Shown here piece after piece: positions 1 through 7,173 of a DNA stretch of 8,577 nt. Position 1 is the first letter of the stretch; every line of letters starts with the position of its first letter. The DNA is taken from contig JAISES010000136.1 of the NCBI GenBank assembly GCA_031263965.1, positions 1 through 8,577 on the forward strand, read 5' to 3'. Origin of the DNA: Prevotella sp. Lineage in GTDB: Bacteria; Bacteroidota; Bacteroidia; Bacteroidales; Dysgonomonadaceae. The position numbers and the translations under genes are program-made. The notes beneath the pieces are model-generated. The model worked only from the letters and a program-made list of their open reading frames with translations. It was not told the origin of the DNA and ran no database searches.

Positions 1-518
1 AAAACTAACGCAATAAATCCTGCTATATAAAACTGATTTTCGGAAGCCTTATTATCAGTAAGGTTTGTAATCCACATAGCAGCAATAAATCCGACAGTAC
101 CCCAAACACGAATAGGAGGAAAGTGCTTTATGGTATCTAATGCATTTCTGTTTAAAACACTATATGCAACCGAGTTAGACAGCGATATAGTAGGCATATA
201 GAAAATCATTGCGAGCAATATAACCCAAAAGAACACAATGGGATCGTTTACGAAAGGTAACGAAAGAAAAGTAGCCCCGCATAACAGGTGTAATATTCCG
301 TATAATCGTTCGGCATTGATCCAGCGATCGGCAATGATACCGCACAGGGTGGGCATAAAAATGGATGCTATACCCATTGTAGAAAAGATAATTCCAAAAT
401 CTTCGCTTTGCCAGTGTTTTGTACTGAACCAGTAATTGCCAATTGTGATCATCCATGCTCCCCAGACAAAGAATTGGAGAAAATTCATGAAAATTAAACG
501 GATTTTTATGCTCATCAT
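1..518 (-). CDS. nupG: NupG/XapB-family nucleoside:H+ symporter (MFS), 3' end cut by the window edge
   Basis: The first 172 codons are present; the C-terminal part lies beyond the left edge. The product is an inner-membrane major-facilitator permease that would bring nucleosides into the cytoplasm with protons. The N-terminus matches E. coli NupG closely as I remember it: FLQFFVWGAWM (residues 13-23), GIASIFMP (49-56), the MFS loop motif GIIADRW (60-66), YMPT (107-110) and FPPIRVWGTVGFIAAMW (133-149). R137, T141 and F144 align with R136, T140 and F143, which I recall as nucleoside-contacting residues in the NupG structure. About five hydrophobic segments can be seen. Two Met codons stand in tandem at the start; the outer one (516-518) is used here, and there is no clear ribosome binding site. 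The gene begins 19 bp after the metallophosphatase stop codon and so probably ends the nucleotidase operon. The family is very secure; the exact nucleoside range is not. Confidence 0.9.
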   Translation of the reverse strand, partial: MMSIKIRLIFMNFLQFFVWGAWMITIGNYWFSTKHWQSEDFGIIFSTMGIASIFMPTLCGIIADRWINAERLYGILHLLCGATFLSLPFVNDPIVFFWVILLAMIFYMPTISLSNSVAYSVLNRNALDTIKHFPPIRVWGTVGFIAAMWITNLTDNKASENQFYIAGFIALV

Positions 519-537
519 AGTATTAATTATTTATATA

Positions 538-1365
538 TTACTTCTTTACTTTTTCTAATTCGACTTCGATTTTACCGACATTAACGCCGTACCGTCCGGT
601 TTGATAAACCAGAACATCTTTTCCTGAAAGGTTTTTCCGCATATCCGGCTCTTTCATAAATGTATGCGAATGCCCTCCGATTATGATATCCAGATATTCG
701 GATTTTCCGGCCAGTACCTGATCGGTTCCGTATCCCGCATGCGAAACACAAATAATAAGATCGCATCCTTCTTTTTCCTTTAGTAGCGCCGCATACCGAT
801 TGACTGTCTCAATTATTGGGCTAAAAGCCATCCCTGCGTATTTATCCTTTTGTACCAAGCCTTCGGGATCGACGCCAACACCGATGATCCCAATCTTCAG
901 CCCGAATCTGTTCAATATGATATACGGCTTCACCATATCTTTGAGAATAGTCTGCGAAAAATCGTAATTACAGCACAGGATAGGAAAATCAAGCCTTTCG
1001 AAAATCATCTTCATCGTATCCAAGCCGTAATCGAATTCATGGTTGCCTATAACCGTCGCGTCATATTTCATCAGGTTCATGGCATCAACTTCAGCCCGCC
1101 CTTTAAACATATTAAAATAGGGTGTTCCCTGTACAAAGTCTCCGGCATCGATCAACAGGACATTCTTTTCTACACGATGGACACTGTCGATAATAGCTTT
1201 CCGGTTAACTACACCTCCCTGGCCCGGGTTGTACTTGTCTGATGCCGGCAAAGGCTCCAAGTGACTGTGCGTATCATTCGTGTGAAGAATAACAAGCTTC
1301 TTCTGAGCTGATGCGCTAAGGGATAAACAAAGGATAACAAGTACGTATATATATTTCTGTTTCAT
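538..1365 (-). CDS. Secreted metallophosphoesterase, catalytic (N-terminal) half of a split 5'-nucleotidase
   Basis: A 275-residue protein with a Sec signal peptide (about 1-20, cleavage near SASA/QKK), so periplasmic or exported. It carries all core motifs of the UshA/CD73 calcineurin-like catalytic domain: HTNDTHSH (28-35; metal ligands D31, H33), DAGDF (73-77; D76), GNHEFD (107-112; N108 and the catalytic dyad H109/D112), SHAG (208-211; H209) and GGHSHT (230-235; H232, H234). The two-metal centre would hydrolyse 5'-phosphomonoesters of nucleotides. Fused 5'-nucleotidases run to about 550 residues; this one stops right after the catalytic domain, and the missing C-terminal domain is the product of the gene 12 bp upstream. 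The downstream neighbour is a nucleoside permease, which fits release of nucleosides for uptake. The exact substrate (nucleoside monophosphate, UDP-sugar, NAD or another) cannot be told from these motifs. The fold and metal site are secure. Confidence 0.93.
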   Translation of the reverse strand: MKQKYIYVLVILCLSLSASAQKKLVILHTNDTHSHLEPLPASDKYNPGQGGVVNRKAIIDSVHRVEKNVLLIDAGDFVQGTPYFNMFKGRAEVDAMNLMKYDATVIGNHEFDYGLDTMKMIFERLDFPILCCNYDFSQTILKDMVKPYIILNRFGLKIGIIGVGVDPEGLVQKDKYAGMAFSPIIETVNRYAALLKEKEGCDLIICVSHAGYGTDQVLAGKSEYLDIIIGGHSHTFMKEPDMRKNLSGKDVLVYQTGRYGVNVGKIEVELEKVKK

Positions 1366-1377
1366 TTCCGTTCTAAA

Positions 1378-2124
1378 TTATTCAATTATAATGCGGCCGT
1401 CTACTTTGGACGCTATCTTTTCGCCGTTCTTTGCCTTTGCTTTTATATAATCCATCATAAAATCGCGCAACGTCAGCCCTGTACTCGTAACGGATTCCGC
1501 TTTTTTCAACGCTTTCATACCATCGTTCCCCTCTGCCAGATAATCTAAGGTAACGACAGTATAAGTTTTATTCCGGTCTACCGGAAGCCCGTTGATTTTT
1601 GCATCTTGCAGTTGCTTATCTTTTATTACAAGCTTCACATTCCCTGATATGCCTGCGCCCCCTATACCGGCATAACCATCAAATACTTCTTTCAGGTTAC
1701 TGCCCTTGATACGGACTACAACCAACTCGTTTTCGAAAGAATATGTACTGAATACATCGCCTACTGTTATATCCCCTTCAGGAACAGGCGACCGATGTCC
1801 ATGCACATTCATCATTGTCAGGTCTACAGGTTGTCCGCCTGTATATTCAGTATCCAAACCCAGCATCACATCCGAGGTAAAATTGGTAAGCAGGCTTTCG
1901 GGTTTCCCGACAACCATATACTGCGCAGAGCTTCCTATCACCTGACCCATAACTTCCTGCATCCGATGCTTATAATAAGCCACCGTATCGGCCATTCTTT
2001 TGTCAGGATTATTTGTACCGGTTACAGGAATATATTCCCCTTTCATCGAAGTCGCAACATATTGTTGAGTAGAGCAAGAGAGGAATAATGTGATCAATAA
2101 AGAGACAAGTAGTATCTTTTTCAT
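1378..2124 (-). CDS. Lipoprotein, stand-alone 5'-nucleotidase C-terminal (substrate-binding) domain
   Basis: A 248-residue lipoprotein: signal peptide ending in a lipobox, LFLSC, with C17 as the lipidated residue. The residues after it (STQQ) lack an acidic surface-export signal, so the periplasmic face is more likely. Residues about 70-245 match the C-terminal domain of UshA-type 5'-nucleotidases: PESLLTNFTSDVM (75-87), MMNVHGHR (104-111), GDITVGDVFSTYSFENE (117-133) and TYTVVTLDYLAEGNDG (187-202). In fused enzymes this domain binds the nucleotide base, with two aromatic rings and an arginine. F130 and Y195 sit where UshA has F429 and F498, and R111 where it has R410. The usual GGIR is HGHR here, and UshA's RxxxR pair has no clear counterpart. 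It has no phosphatase motifs and presumably works with the catalytic protein encoded 12 bp downstream. It is the first gene of the operon. A role independent of the catalytic protein cannot be excluded. Confidence 0.88.
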   Translation of the reverse strand: MKKILLVSLLITLFLSCSTQQYVATSMKGEYIPVTGTNNPDKRMADTVAYYKHRMQEVMGQVIGSSAQYMVVGKPESLLTNFTSDVMLGLDTEYTGGQPVDLTMMNVHGHRSPVPEGDITVGDVFSTYSFENELVVVRIKGSNLKEVFDGYAGIGGAGISGNVKLVIKDKQLQDAKINGLPVDRNKTYTVVTLDYLAEGNDGMKALKKAESVTSTGLTLRDFMMDYIKAKAKNGEKIASKVDGRIIIE

Positions 2125-2143
2125 AAACGAAATTTTTAACCCT

Positions 2144-2151
2144 CAAATATA
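2144..2151 (-). promoter_or_regulatory. Candidate Bacteroidetes -7 element for the nucleotidase/nupG operon
   Basis: Read on the minus strand this is TATATTTG, a full match to the Bacteroidetes -7 consensus TAnnTTTG. It lies 20 bp before the start codon of the first nucleotidase gene and downstream of the terminator of the preceding unit, so the nucleotidase operon can start its own transcript with a leader of only about 12 nt. No convincing -33 TTTG is seen at the usual distance, so the element is a candidate only. The same eight bases occur upstream of the TonB-dependent receptor. Confidence 0.45.
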
Positions 2152-2194
2152 AACAATTATAGCTAAAAAAGCCATAAAGAAGTAATATATATCA

Positions 2195-2234
2195 CTGAAA
2201 AACAAGAAAGCTGCGGAAATGAATCCACAGCTTT
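2195..2234 (-). terminator. Intrinsic terminator after the receptor/lipoprotein unit
   Basis: An 11-bp stem is formed by 2224-2234 and 2207-2217 around a 6-base loop. In the minus-strand RNA all 11 positions pair, one as a G-U wobble; in the plus-strand RNA that position becomes an A-C mismatch. On the minus strand the stem is followed by CTTGTTTTT. It begins 24 bp after the stop codon of the 646-residue lipoprotein gene, so it fits as the end of that transcript. How much transcription reads through into the nucleotidase genes is unknown. Confidence 0.72.
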
Positions 2235-2257
2235 TTTACTGTTTAATTCATGTCGCG

Positions 2258-4198
2258 TTATTGAGCAACCTCGGATCTTCCGTCATTGGATTCGCGACTG
2301 ACGAATTTCCATTCTTTATCGCCAGTACATTGGAATGTGTAAGACCAATAGACATTGTTGGCTGCTCCCGGCTCCATATATATCAATAAATTATCGATAC
2401 GGGCCATTTGTTCTACGCCGCTTATCATTGGTTGCGCATCAGGGAATTTTATTGTCAATAAGATAATCAAACCCTGTATTGTCCGTTCGTTCATAAAGCC
2501 GATCTTTTCGCTCGGTGTACCGCTTGCCGGATATGTCTTATCTTTGCTGCGGTCTACTTCGCGATACGAAACGTTTCTATAATTTGCACTAAAGCCGTAA
2601 TAGTATTCCGAATCTTTATATGTTTGATTAACTATTTCCGGATTTTCAGGGGATAACAGATTTTCCTGCACATAAGTTACAACTAACATATAATCTTCTT
2701 TAACCGGTGTTAGTATAAGCGTAGGATCGTATATCCAGGCTTTTTTACCTTCCAGTTGAGCATATACAAACTGGGAAGTCTGGTTCGACAGCGTTGTATT
2801 CAACACCCAGGTCCCGCTTGTAAATGTATATTTATCTGCATAGAATTCACCGGCTTTTGTTCTATATACAAGCACCTTTTCAGTACCTTCCACCCCTATC
2901 GCATTTCTTACCAGATATTGAGGGAGAAGATCTTTAGCCTGAGCTGCGTTCATGATATTTGTAGTTATTTCTAACTTAGCATAATCGGCCGGTTGAAGTG
3001 TAATAATATTCGAACCAACCTTTTTCCACACGCCGCCAGAGTATGTATATGATGCATATTGAGGAGCCTTGTCAGGCACATCTATACCCACGACCATATC
3101 GCATACTTTCACGTTATCTACTTGATAAGTAGTTGTTTTCACTGGGTTTGAGGTGGCATCCCCCTGATAACGAAATGCTATATACACACTTTCTTGCCCT
3201 TTAAAATCATTAAGGCTTCCTCTACCTGCAGGCCCAATCGTACCATATCCGCTTGAAGGTGCTTGTGGAATATTAAACTCGTTTGTGATAGGAGTCCAAG
3301 TCGCAGCTAAAATATTATCAGTATTTCCATCAAAATCTGACGAAACCAATACCGTTAAACCATCATGTTTGTAACTACCTACATTGACATCGAACAACAA
3401 ATACGGATTTGCCGCATCCTTCAAATCTATCTTTTTAGTTATAAGCCAATTATCGTTTTTTTGATTCGGAGCTCCATAAGATGTAACTTGGGCATAGATA
3501 TTACCGCTATACGATTTTACAATCCATGATTTTGAGTCTTCCAAATCCTCATTTATCCAACCTTCAATACTAATAGAACTATTATCAGTCAAACCCATAT
3601 TCTGAAAATCCTCAAATAAATATTCAGTACCCTCCACAATAGAAGTCACCGACATTTCCGGAGAATAATTATACTCCAATGTGATATATGTCTCTTCTGC
3701 CGGTTCCGGATTATTAGCAGCCAAAATTAATGGCAAATTTGCTTCAGGAGTTTTTTCAGGGTTTAATGAATTCGTATAAAGATCTCCCCATGCCAATTTA
3801 TAATCATTTGCAGTAAGGATATACCCTGCACCGGATAGACCTCCGACTACAGCATCACGGGCTTCGTCATATATATAAGTAATCTTGGCAGAGGACTTAA
3901 CATCCACAGTGTAATACTTGCTTTCGAGCAAATAAGGAATCAAAACCGAAGGTTTCAAATCCTCCGAGAATTTCTTGGCGGCCAGAACTTTTGCGGCCAG
4001 AAGCGTGTCTTCACGGGTCTTATTAGCCTTCAATCCGTCGGAAATAGCCGTAAAATCGGCATCCGTCATGGTGTATTCGTAATGCGCAAGGTTTGTAGGC
4101 CTTTCCGCATCTTCGTACCAGTCAAAATTATTTTCATTAAAGTCTTTACAGGAAAAACCAATGAAAACAGCAAGTAGTATATATAATATTTTTTTCAT
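2258..4198 (-). CDS. Predicted surface lipoprotein with choice-of-anchor-J-like domain, partner of the TonB-dependent receptor
   Basis: A 646-residue lipoprotein: signal peptide with lipobox GFSC (C17), followed by KDFNEN. This positively charged then acidic stretch resembles the Bacteroidetes export signal that sends lipoproteins to the cell surface. Residues about 30-165 form an N-terminal region with no family I can name. About 190-370 looks like a choice-of-anchor J (jelly-roll type, ligand- or glycan-binding-like) domain, with DNWLITKKIDL (249-259), SSDFDGNTDN (286-295), YIAFRYQGD (339-347) and TYQVDNVKV (357-365). The C-terminal region contains three copies of a Y-T-(Y/F)...G...W motif (384-391, 457-464, 620-630). 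No catalytic motif is seen. The gene starts 19 bp after the receptor gene, in the place a SusD-like protein would take, but lacks recognisable SusD/RagB features. It probably captures a ligand and passes it to the receptor. The ligand is unknown; the anchor-J call is from visual pattern only. Confidence 0.72.
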   Translation of the reverse strand: MKKILYILLAVFIGFSCKDFNENNFDWYEDAERPTNLAHYEYTMTDADFTAISDGLKANKTREDTLLAAKVLAAKKFSEDLKPSVLIPYLLESKYYTVDVKSSAKITYIYDEARDAVVGGLSGAGYILTANDYKLAWGDLYTNSLNPEKTPEANLPLILAANNPEPAEETYITLEYNYSPEMSVTSIVEGTEYLFEDFQNMGLTDNSSISIEGWINEDLEDSKSWIVKSYSGNIYAQVTSYGAPNQKNDNWLITKKIDLKDAANPYLLFDVNVGSYKHDGLTVLVSSDFDGNTDNILAATWTPITNEFNIPQAPSSGYGTIGPAGRGSLNDFKGQESVYIAFRYQGDATSNPVKTTTYQVDNVKVCDMVVGIDVPDKAPQYASYTYSGGVWKKVGSNIITLQPADYAKLEITTNIMNAAQAKDLLPQYLVRNAIGVEGTEKVLVYRTKAGEFYADKYTFTSGTWVLNTTLSNQTSQFVYAQLEGKKAWIYDPTLILTPVKEDYMLVVTYVQENLLSPENPEIVNQTYKDSEYYYGFSANYRNVSYREVDRSKDKTYPASGTPSEKIGFMNERTIQGLIILLTIKFPDAQPMISGVEQMARIDNLLIYMEPGAANNVYWSYTFQCTGDKEWKFVSRESNDGRSEVAQ

Positions 4199-4217
4199 AT
4201 TTCTTTTATTTAATTTG

Positions 4218-6851
4218 TTAGAACAATATCTTCAAACCGGCACGCCATGTGCGTCCGAATCCGTAATAAACCATAGCAGTTTCGGCCTTGCCATTTCCTC
4301 CATCCTTGGCATCCGTAATATATACGGCATCGAACAGGTTATCTACATTAGCAGTGAAAGAAGCATCCAGTCCGCCAATTTTGAATTTATAATGCAGGTT
4401 CGCATCCCAAAGGTTTGCTTCCGGCATTTGCCATGGTTGTATATAGTTAGCTCCAACGGAAATACTGTAGTCGGCATAGTTTTTTCCATAGTAGTTATAG
4501 TCGAGACCGATACGCAATCCTTTCAGGAATTCATAATCGGCACCGAATGCGATGGTTGTCTGCGCCGAGTTTCCTACATGTATGCCTTTCAGTTTTACTT
4601 CTCCCATCACAGGCTCCCCCTTTTCTTCTACGGTTACTCCGTATTGGTCTATATAATATCCTGATGCATTGCTGTTCCACTTCCAGTCACCGAACGATCC
4701 CATCGCTTTCAGTTCGAGACCCTCTACCGGACGCGACACCAATTCTATTTCTATCCCCTGATGCAGTGCATTCACGCCGGTCATATTGAGCGTACCATCT
4801 TCCGGTCTTCCCGGAGTCTTCGCCTTTACCATTGTTTTATCATTCCATTCGGTACGGTATACATTTACTTTAGCATTCAGATAGCGGCTTACATAACCAT
4901 ATCCGGCTTCTACGGAGAACACTTTTTCGTTGCGCGGATCCGGGTTCATGGCATTACTCGCCCTGGAGTTGATAAATACTCCGGCCGAGAAATACGGTGT
5001 ACGCGAGAAATAGCCGATATTGGCAAATACATTGTGATTCTCAGTCAGGTTATAGTTTGCACCCCCTTTAATGCTAAATCCGACTTTGTTTTTTGTGCCG
5101 GATTTTTCGTTGTCGGCAGTAAATCTTTCCAGACGCGAGTAATTCGTCATATTGAGCGCCCCCGAAACAAATGCGCTTAATTTATTTTTTGAATATTCTG
5201 CCTGACCGAACACGCCTTCCTGCATGATAAAGCTATCGTAGTCCCTATACACAATATCGCCTACGGTCAGTTTCTCGTTCACCCATTCGGAATTGTTCAT
5301 GAACTTGCCGTCCTTCGCTCTTTGCGAGTCTGTTATAAACTTGCCGCCCAGCAGATCGACGATCTCGGCGGTGTGTATGCCCTTGTAGTAACGCAGGTCG
5401 AGACCACCCTGTATCTCTATTTCATCCGATAGTTTGTTCGAATAGGTAGAAAGTATTCCTGCCCACACATGGTTATTGATCGAATTTTCTATTGCCAGTA
5501 TGGAACCGTTTGCCGATGCGGCATTATCCGCCATCAATTTTGCAAAATCGTATGTTCCGTAACCGAATACATTTCCATCGTCTTTTCTGTAAGGGAAGTT
5601 ACTGTTTGCCATATTATTTACCTTCCCATTGGTAGAAGAACCATTATACAGCAGTCTGTTTGCATCCGTATTACCCATCCCCGTATATCCTCCACCTGAA
5701 CCGATGGACAGATACAAGACGGTAGATAGACTGGACTTCAGATCGATGTCCCATACATGGTTCAACGATATCATCGGTTTATGATATATGTTATGGTTGA
5801 AAGTCTTAAGCTGTCCCGATGCATCGTAACCATAACCGGCATTATATCTGTACCTGCCGGATTCAGGCAGTTTTGCCCACTCTGAAATCAACAACTGGTC
5901 TTTACGCTGATTATGCCATTGCGGCGCGCCGAAAGCCGTGAACGATAATGTCTGATCTGCTCCCAGCTTCTTCGATACATTCAGGAAATAAGTATAGGTT
6001 TCGTATTGTGTTCCCTGTATATATCCATCAGCCCAAGCCTTAGAACCCAACAAGGTTACCGCCCAACCGTTATCCAACAATCCTGTGGACAGATTGAACG
6101 ATAGCTTGTTGTATCCGCTATCGCCCGTGCCGTAATATACCGAACCTCCCTTTTTGGCATCGGTAGATCTTGTTACCACATTGATAGATCCTCCTACCGA
6201 AGGGGAAGCCACTTTAGAAGCTCCCAACCCGCGCTGCACCTGCATAAAGCGGGCTACATCCATCATACCGGCCCAGTTAGACCAATATACTCCTCCCCAT
6301 TCCATATCATTGACAGGCACACCGTTGATCATTACAGCTACATTTTCAGATGAAAATCCGCGAATATTAACACGCGAGTCGCCAAAACCACCGCCTGTTT
6401 TTGTGGCATATACACCGGGCGTCGATTTCAGCATTTCCGGAAATTCCTTCGATCCTGTTTTCAGCAACAGCACCTCGGCATCGATGGAAGACATGGCTAC
6501 CGGGGTTTTACGGTCTACGCCGATTGTCGATGTGATAATAACATCATTCAGCCCGAAAGCATTGGATTCCATCTCTATCGTTCCCATATTGGCAGAGGCT
6601 TCCAACGTCAAAGCCTTGTATCCGACATAAGTAAATTTAAGATTTCCTTTTGATGAAGATAAATTAAGTGAAAAGCCGCCGTCGATATCGGTCGCCGTTC
6701 CCTTTTTTTCTGTTTCGGAGTAGATAGTCACCCCGATGAGTGGTTCTTTTGTGTCCTTATCCAGTACTATGCCTTTTACAGTTACTTGTGAAAAAGCAGT
6801 AACAGTACAGAATAAAATACCTACCAATAGAAAAGATAGTTTTTTTCTCAT
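4218..6851 (-). CDS. TonB-dependent outer-membrane receptor with N-terminal carboxypeptidase-regulatory-like domain
   Basis: An 877-residue outer-membrane transporter that would import a ligand using energy from TonB/ExbBD. A Sec signal peptide (about 1-21, ending AFSQ) is followed by a carboxypeptidase-D-regulatory-like domain (about 23-95; VTVKGIVLDKDTKEPLIGVTI and DIDGGFSL). Next come a Ton-box-like NDVIITS (102-108) and a plug domain (about 115-230), with LKSTPGVYA (141-149), VNIRGFSSENVAVMINGVPV (161-180), QVQRGLGASK (204-213) and GGSINVVTR (220-228). The rest is the beta-barrel, ending in an aromatic residue (F877) as barrel insertion signals do. It is shorter than a typical SusC protein (about 1000 residues) and has no SusD partner; the next gene, 19 bp on, is a different kind of surface lipoprotein. 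The family is certain. The cargo is unknown, though the nucleotidase and nucleoside permease genes nearby make a nucleotide-type ligand a reasonable hypothesis. Confidence 0.94.
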   Translation of the reverse strand: MRKKLSFLLVGILFCTVTAFSQVTVKGIVLDKDTKEPLIGVTIYSETEKKGTATDIDGGFSLNLSSSKGNLKFTYVGYKALTLEASANMGTIEMESNAFGLNDVIITSTIGVDRKTPVAMSSIDAEVLLLKTGSKEFPEMLKSTPGVYATKTGGGFGDSRVNIRGFSSENVAVMINGVPVNDMEWGGVYWSNWAGMMDVARFMQVQRGLGASKVASPSVGGSINVVTRSTDAKKGGSVYYGTGDSGYNKLSFNLSTGLLDNGWAVTLLGSKAWADGYIQGTQYETYTYFLNVSKKLGADQTLSFTAFGAPQWHNQRKDQLLISEWAKLPESGRYRYNAGYGYDASGQLKTFNHNIYHKPMISLNHVWDIDLKSSLSTVLYLSIGSGGGYTGMGNTDANRLLYNGSSTNGKVNNMANSNFPYRKDDGNVFGYGTYDFAKLMADNAASANGSILAIENSINNHVWAGILSTYSNKLSDEIEIQGGLDLRYYKGIHTAEIVDLLGGKFITDSQRAKDGKFMNNSEWVNEKLTVGDIVYRDYDSFIMQEGVFGQAEYSKNKLSAFVSGALNMTNYSRLERFTADNEKSGTKNKVGFSIKGGANYNLTENHNVFANIGYFSRTPYFSAGVFINSRASNAMNPDPRNEKVFSVEAGYGYVSRYLNAKVNVYRTEWNDKTMVKAKTPGRPEDGTLNMTGVNALHQGIEIELVSRPVEGLELKAMGSFGDWKWNSNASGYYIDQYGVTVEEKGEPVMGEVKLKGIHVGNSAQTTIAFGADYEFLKGLRIGLDYNYYGKNYADYSISVGANYIQPWQMPEANLWDANLHYKFKIGGLDASFTANVDNLFDAVYITDAKDGGNGKAETAMVYYGFGRTWRAGLKILF

Positions 6852-7023
6852 ATTTTTTAGATTAAGAAGTTAAATTAAGCTGTTTTATATGTGAAGCACT
6901 TTTGCATGAATGCTTGTAGATCAACTGTTATCATCATAATAAGAGATATCCAGAGTTATTACAATATGACAGAGTGAAAGCTTCATTAAATAGCAAAAAT
7001 TCTATATATGCGACAACACCTCA

Positions 7024-7057
7024 CAAATATATGTCATAATATCTTAAAATATACAAA
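7024..7057 (-). promoter_or_regulatory. Candidate Bacteroidetes promoter for the receptor/lipoprotein operon
   Basis: On the minus strand a -33-like TTTG (7054-7057) is followed after 22 bp by TATATTTG (7024-7031), a full match to the -7 consensus TAnnTTTG. The spacing is at the long end of what is reported for this phylum. Transcription would begin near 7017, leaving an untranslated leader of about 165 nt before the receptor start at 6851. No other TAnnTTTG match was found in that leader. Confidence 0.55.
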
Positions 7058-7088
7058 GTGAAATGTTATTTTTTGTTGTGTGATGGTA

Positions 7089-7113
7089 AAGTTTTCAACA
7101 AATCTTGAAACTT
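7089..7113. repeat. Small inverted repeat upstream of the receptor promoter
   Basis: AAGTTTTCAA (7089-7098) and TTGAAACTT (7105-7113) pair over nine positions with a single bulged T, around a 6-base spacer. It lies about 30 bp upstream of the -33 element of the receptor promoter, where an activator might bind. There is no clean U-run on either side, so it is a poor terminator. A regulator site is only a possibility. Confidence 0.35.
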
Positions 7114-7149
7114 CCTCTCCTTTTGAGCTGGGGGGGCATCGGATTACTT

Positions 7150-7173
7150 CACCGCAAACGGTTCGCAAAGACG
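7150..7173. repeat. Fragment resembling a dispersed CGCAAAG-type intergenic repeat
   Basis: CGCAAA occurs twice, 11 bp apart (7153-7158 and 7164-7169), in a context (TTCACCGCAAA and TTCGCAAAGACG) that resembles the common dispersed repeats built from CGCAAAGACGCAAAG units. ACCG and CGGT (7151-7154, 7159-7162) can also form a short hairpin. Only one partial copy is in the window, so this is recognition by resemblance. Confidence 0.35.

Noticed and set aside
1378..2124. Frameshifted or broken single 5'-nucleotidase gene
   Set aside because: The domain order is reversed, each half has its own signal peptide and start codon, and both are intact, so this is a true two-gene arrangement and not a decayed fusion.
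2258..4198. SusD/RagB-type nutrient-binding lipoprotein
   Set aside because: Position and lipobox fit, but no SusD-like helical repeat pattern is seen; the middle part looks like a beta-rich choice-of-anchor-J domain instead.
4161..5180. Plus-strand open frames of 80 to 167 codons opposite the receptor gene
   Set aside because: They are antisense shadows of a gene with clear domain content, with low-complexity, family-less translations.
6852..7023. Riboswitch (for example purine, TPP or cobalamin) in the receptor leader
   Set aside because: None of the conserved core words of these classes could be found on the minus strand, and only weak hairpins are visible.
7130..7136. Run of seven G residues, possibly a phase-variable tract
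   Set aside because: It lies outside the predicted promoter spacer and outside any gene, and seven G alone is a weak case for slippage control.
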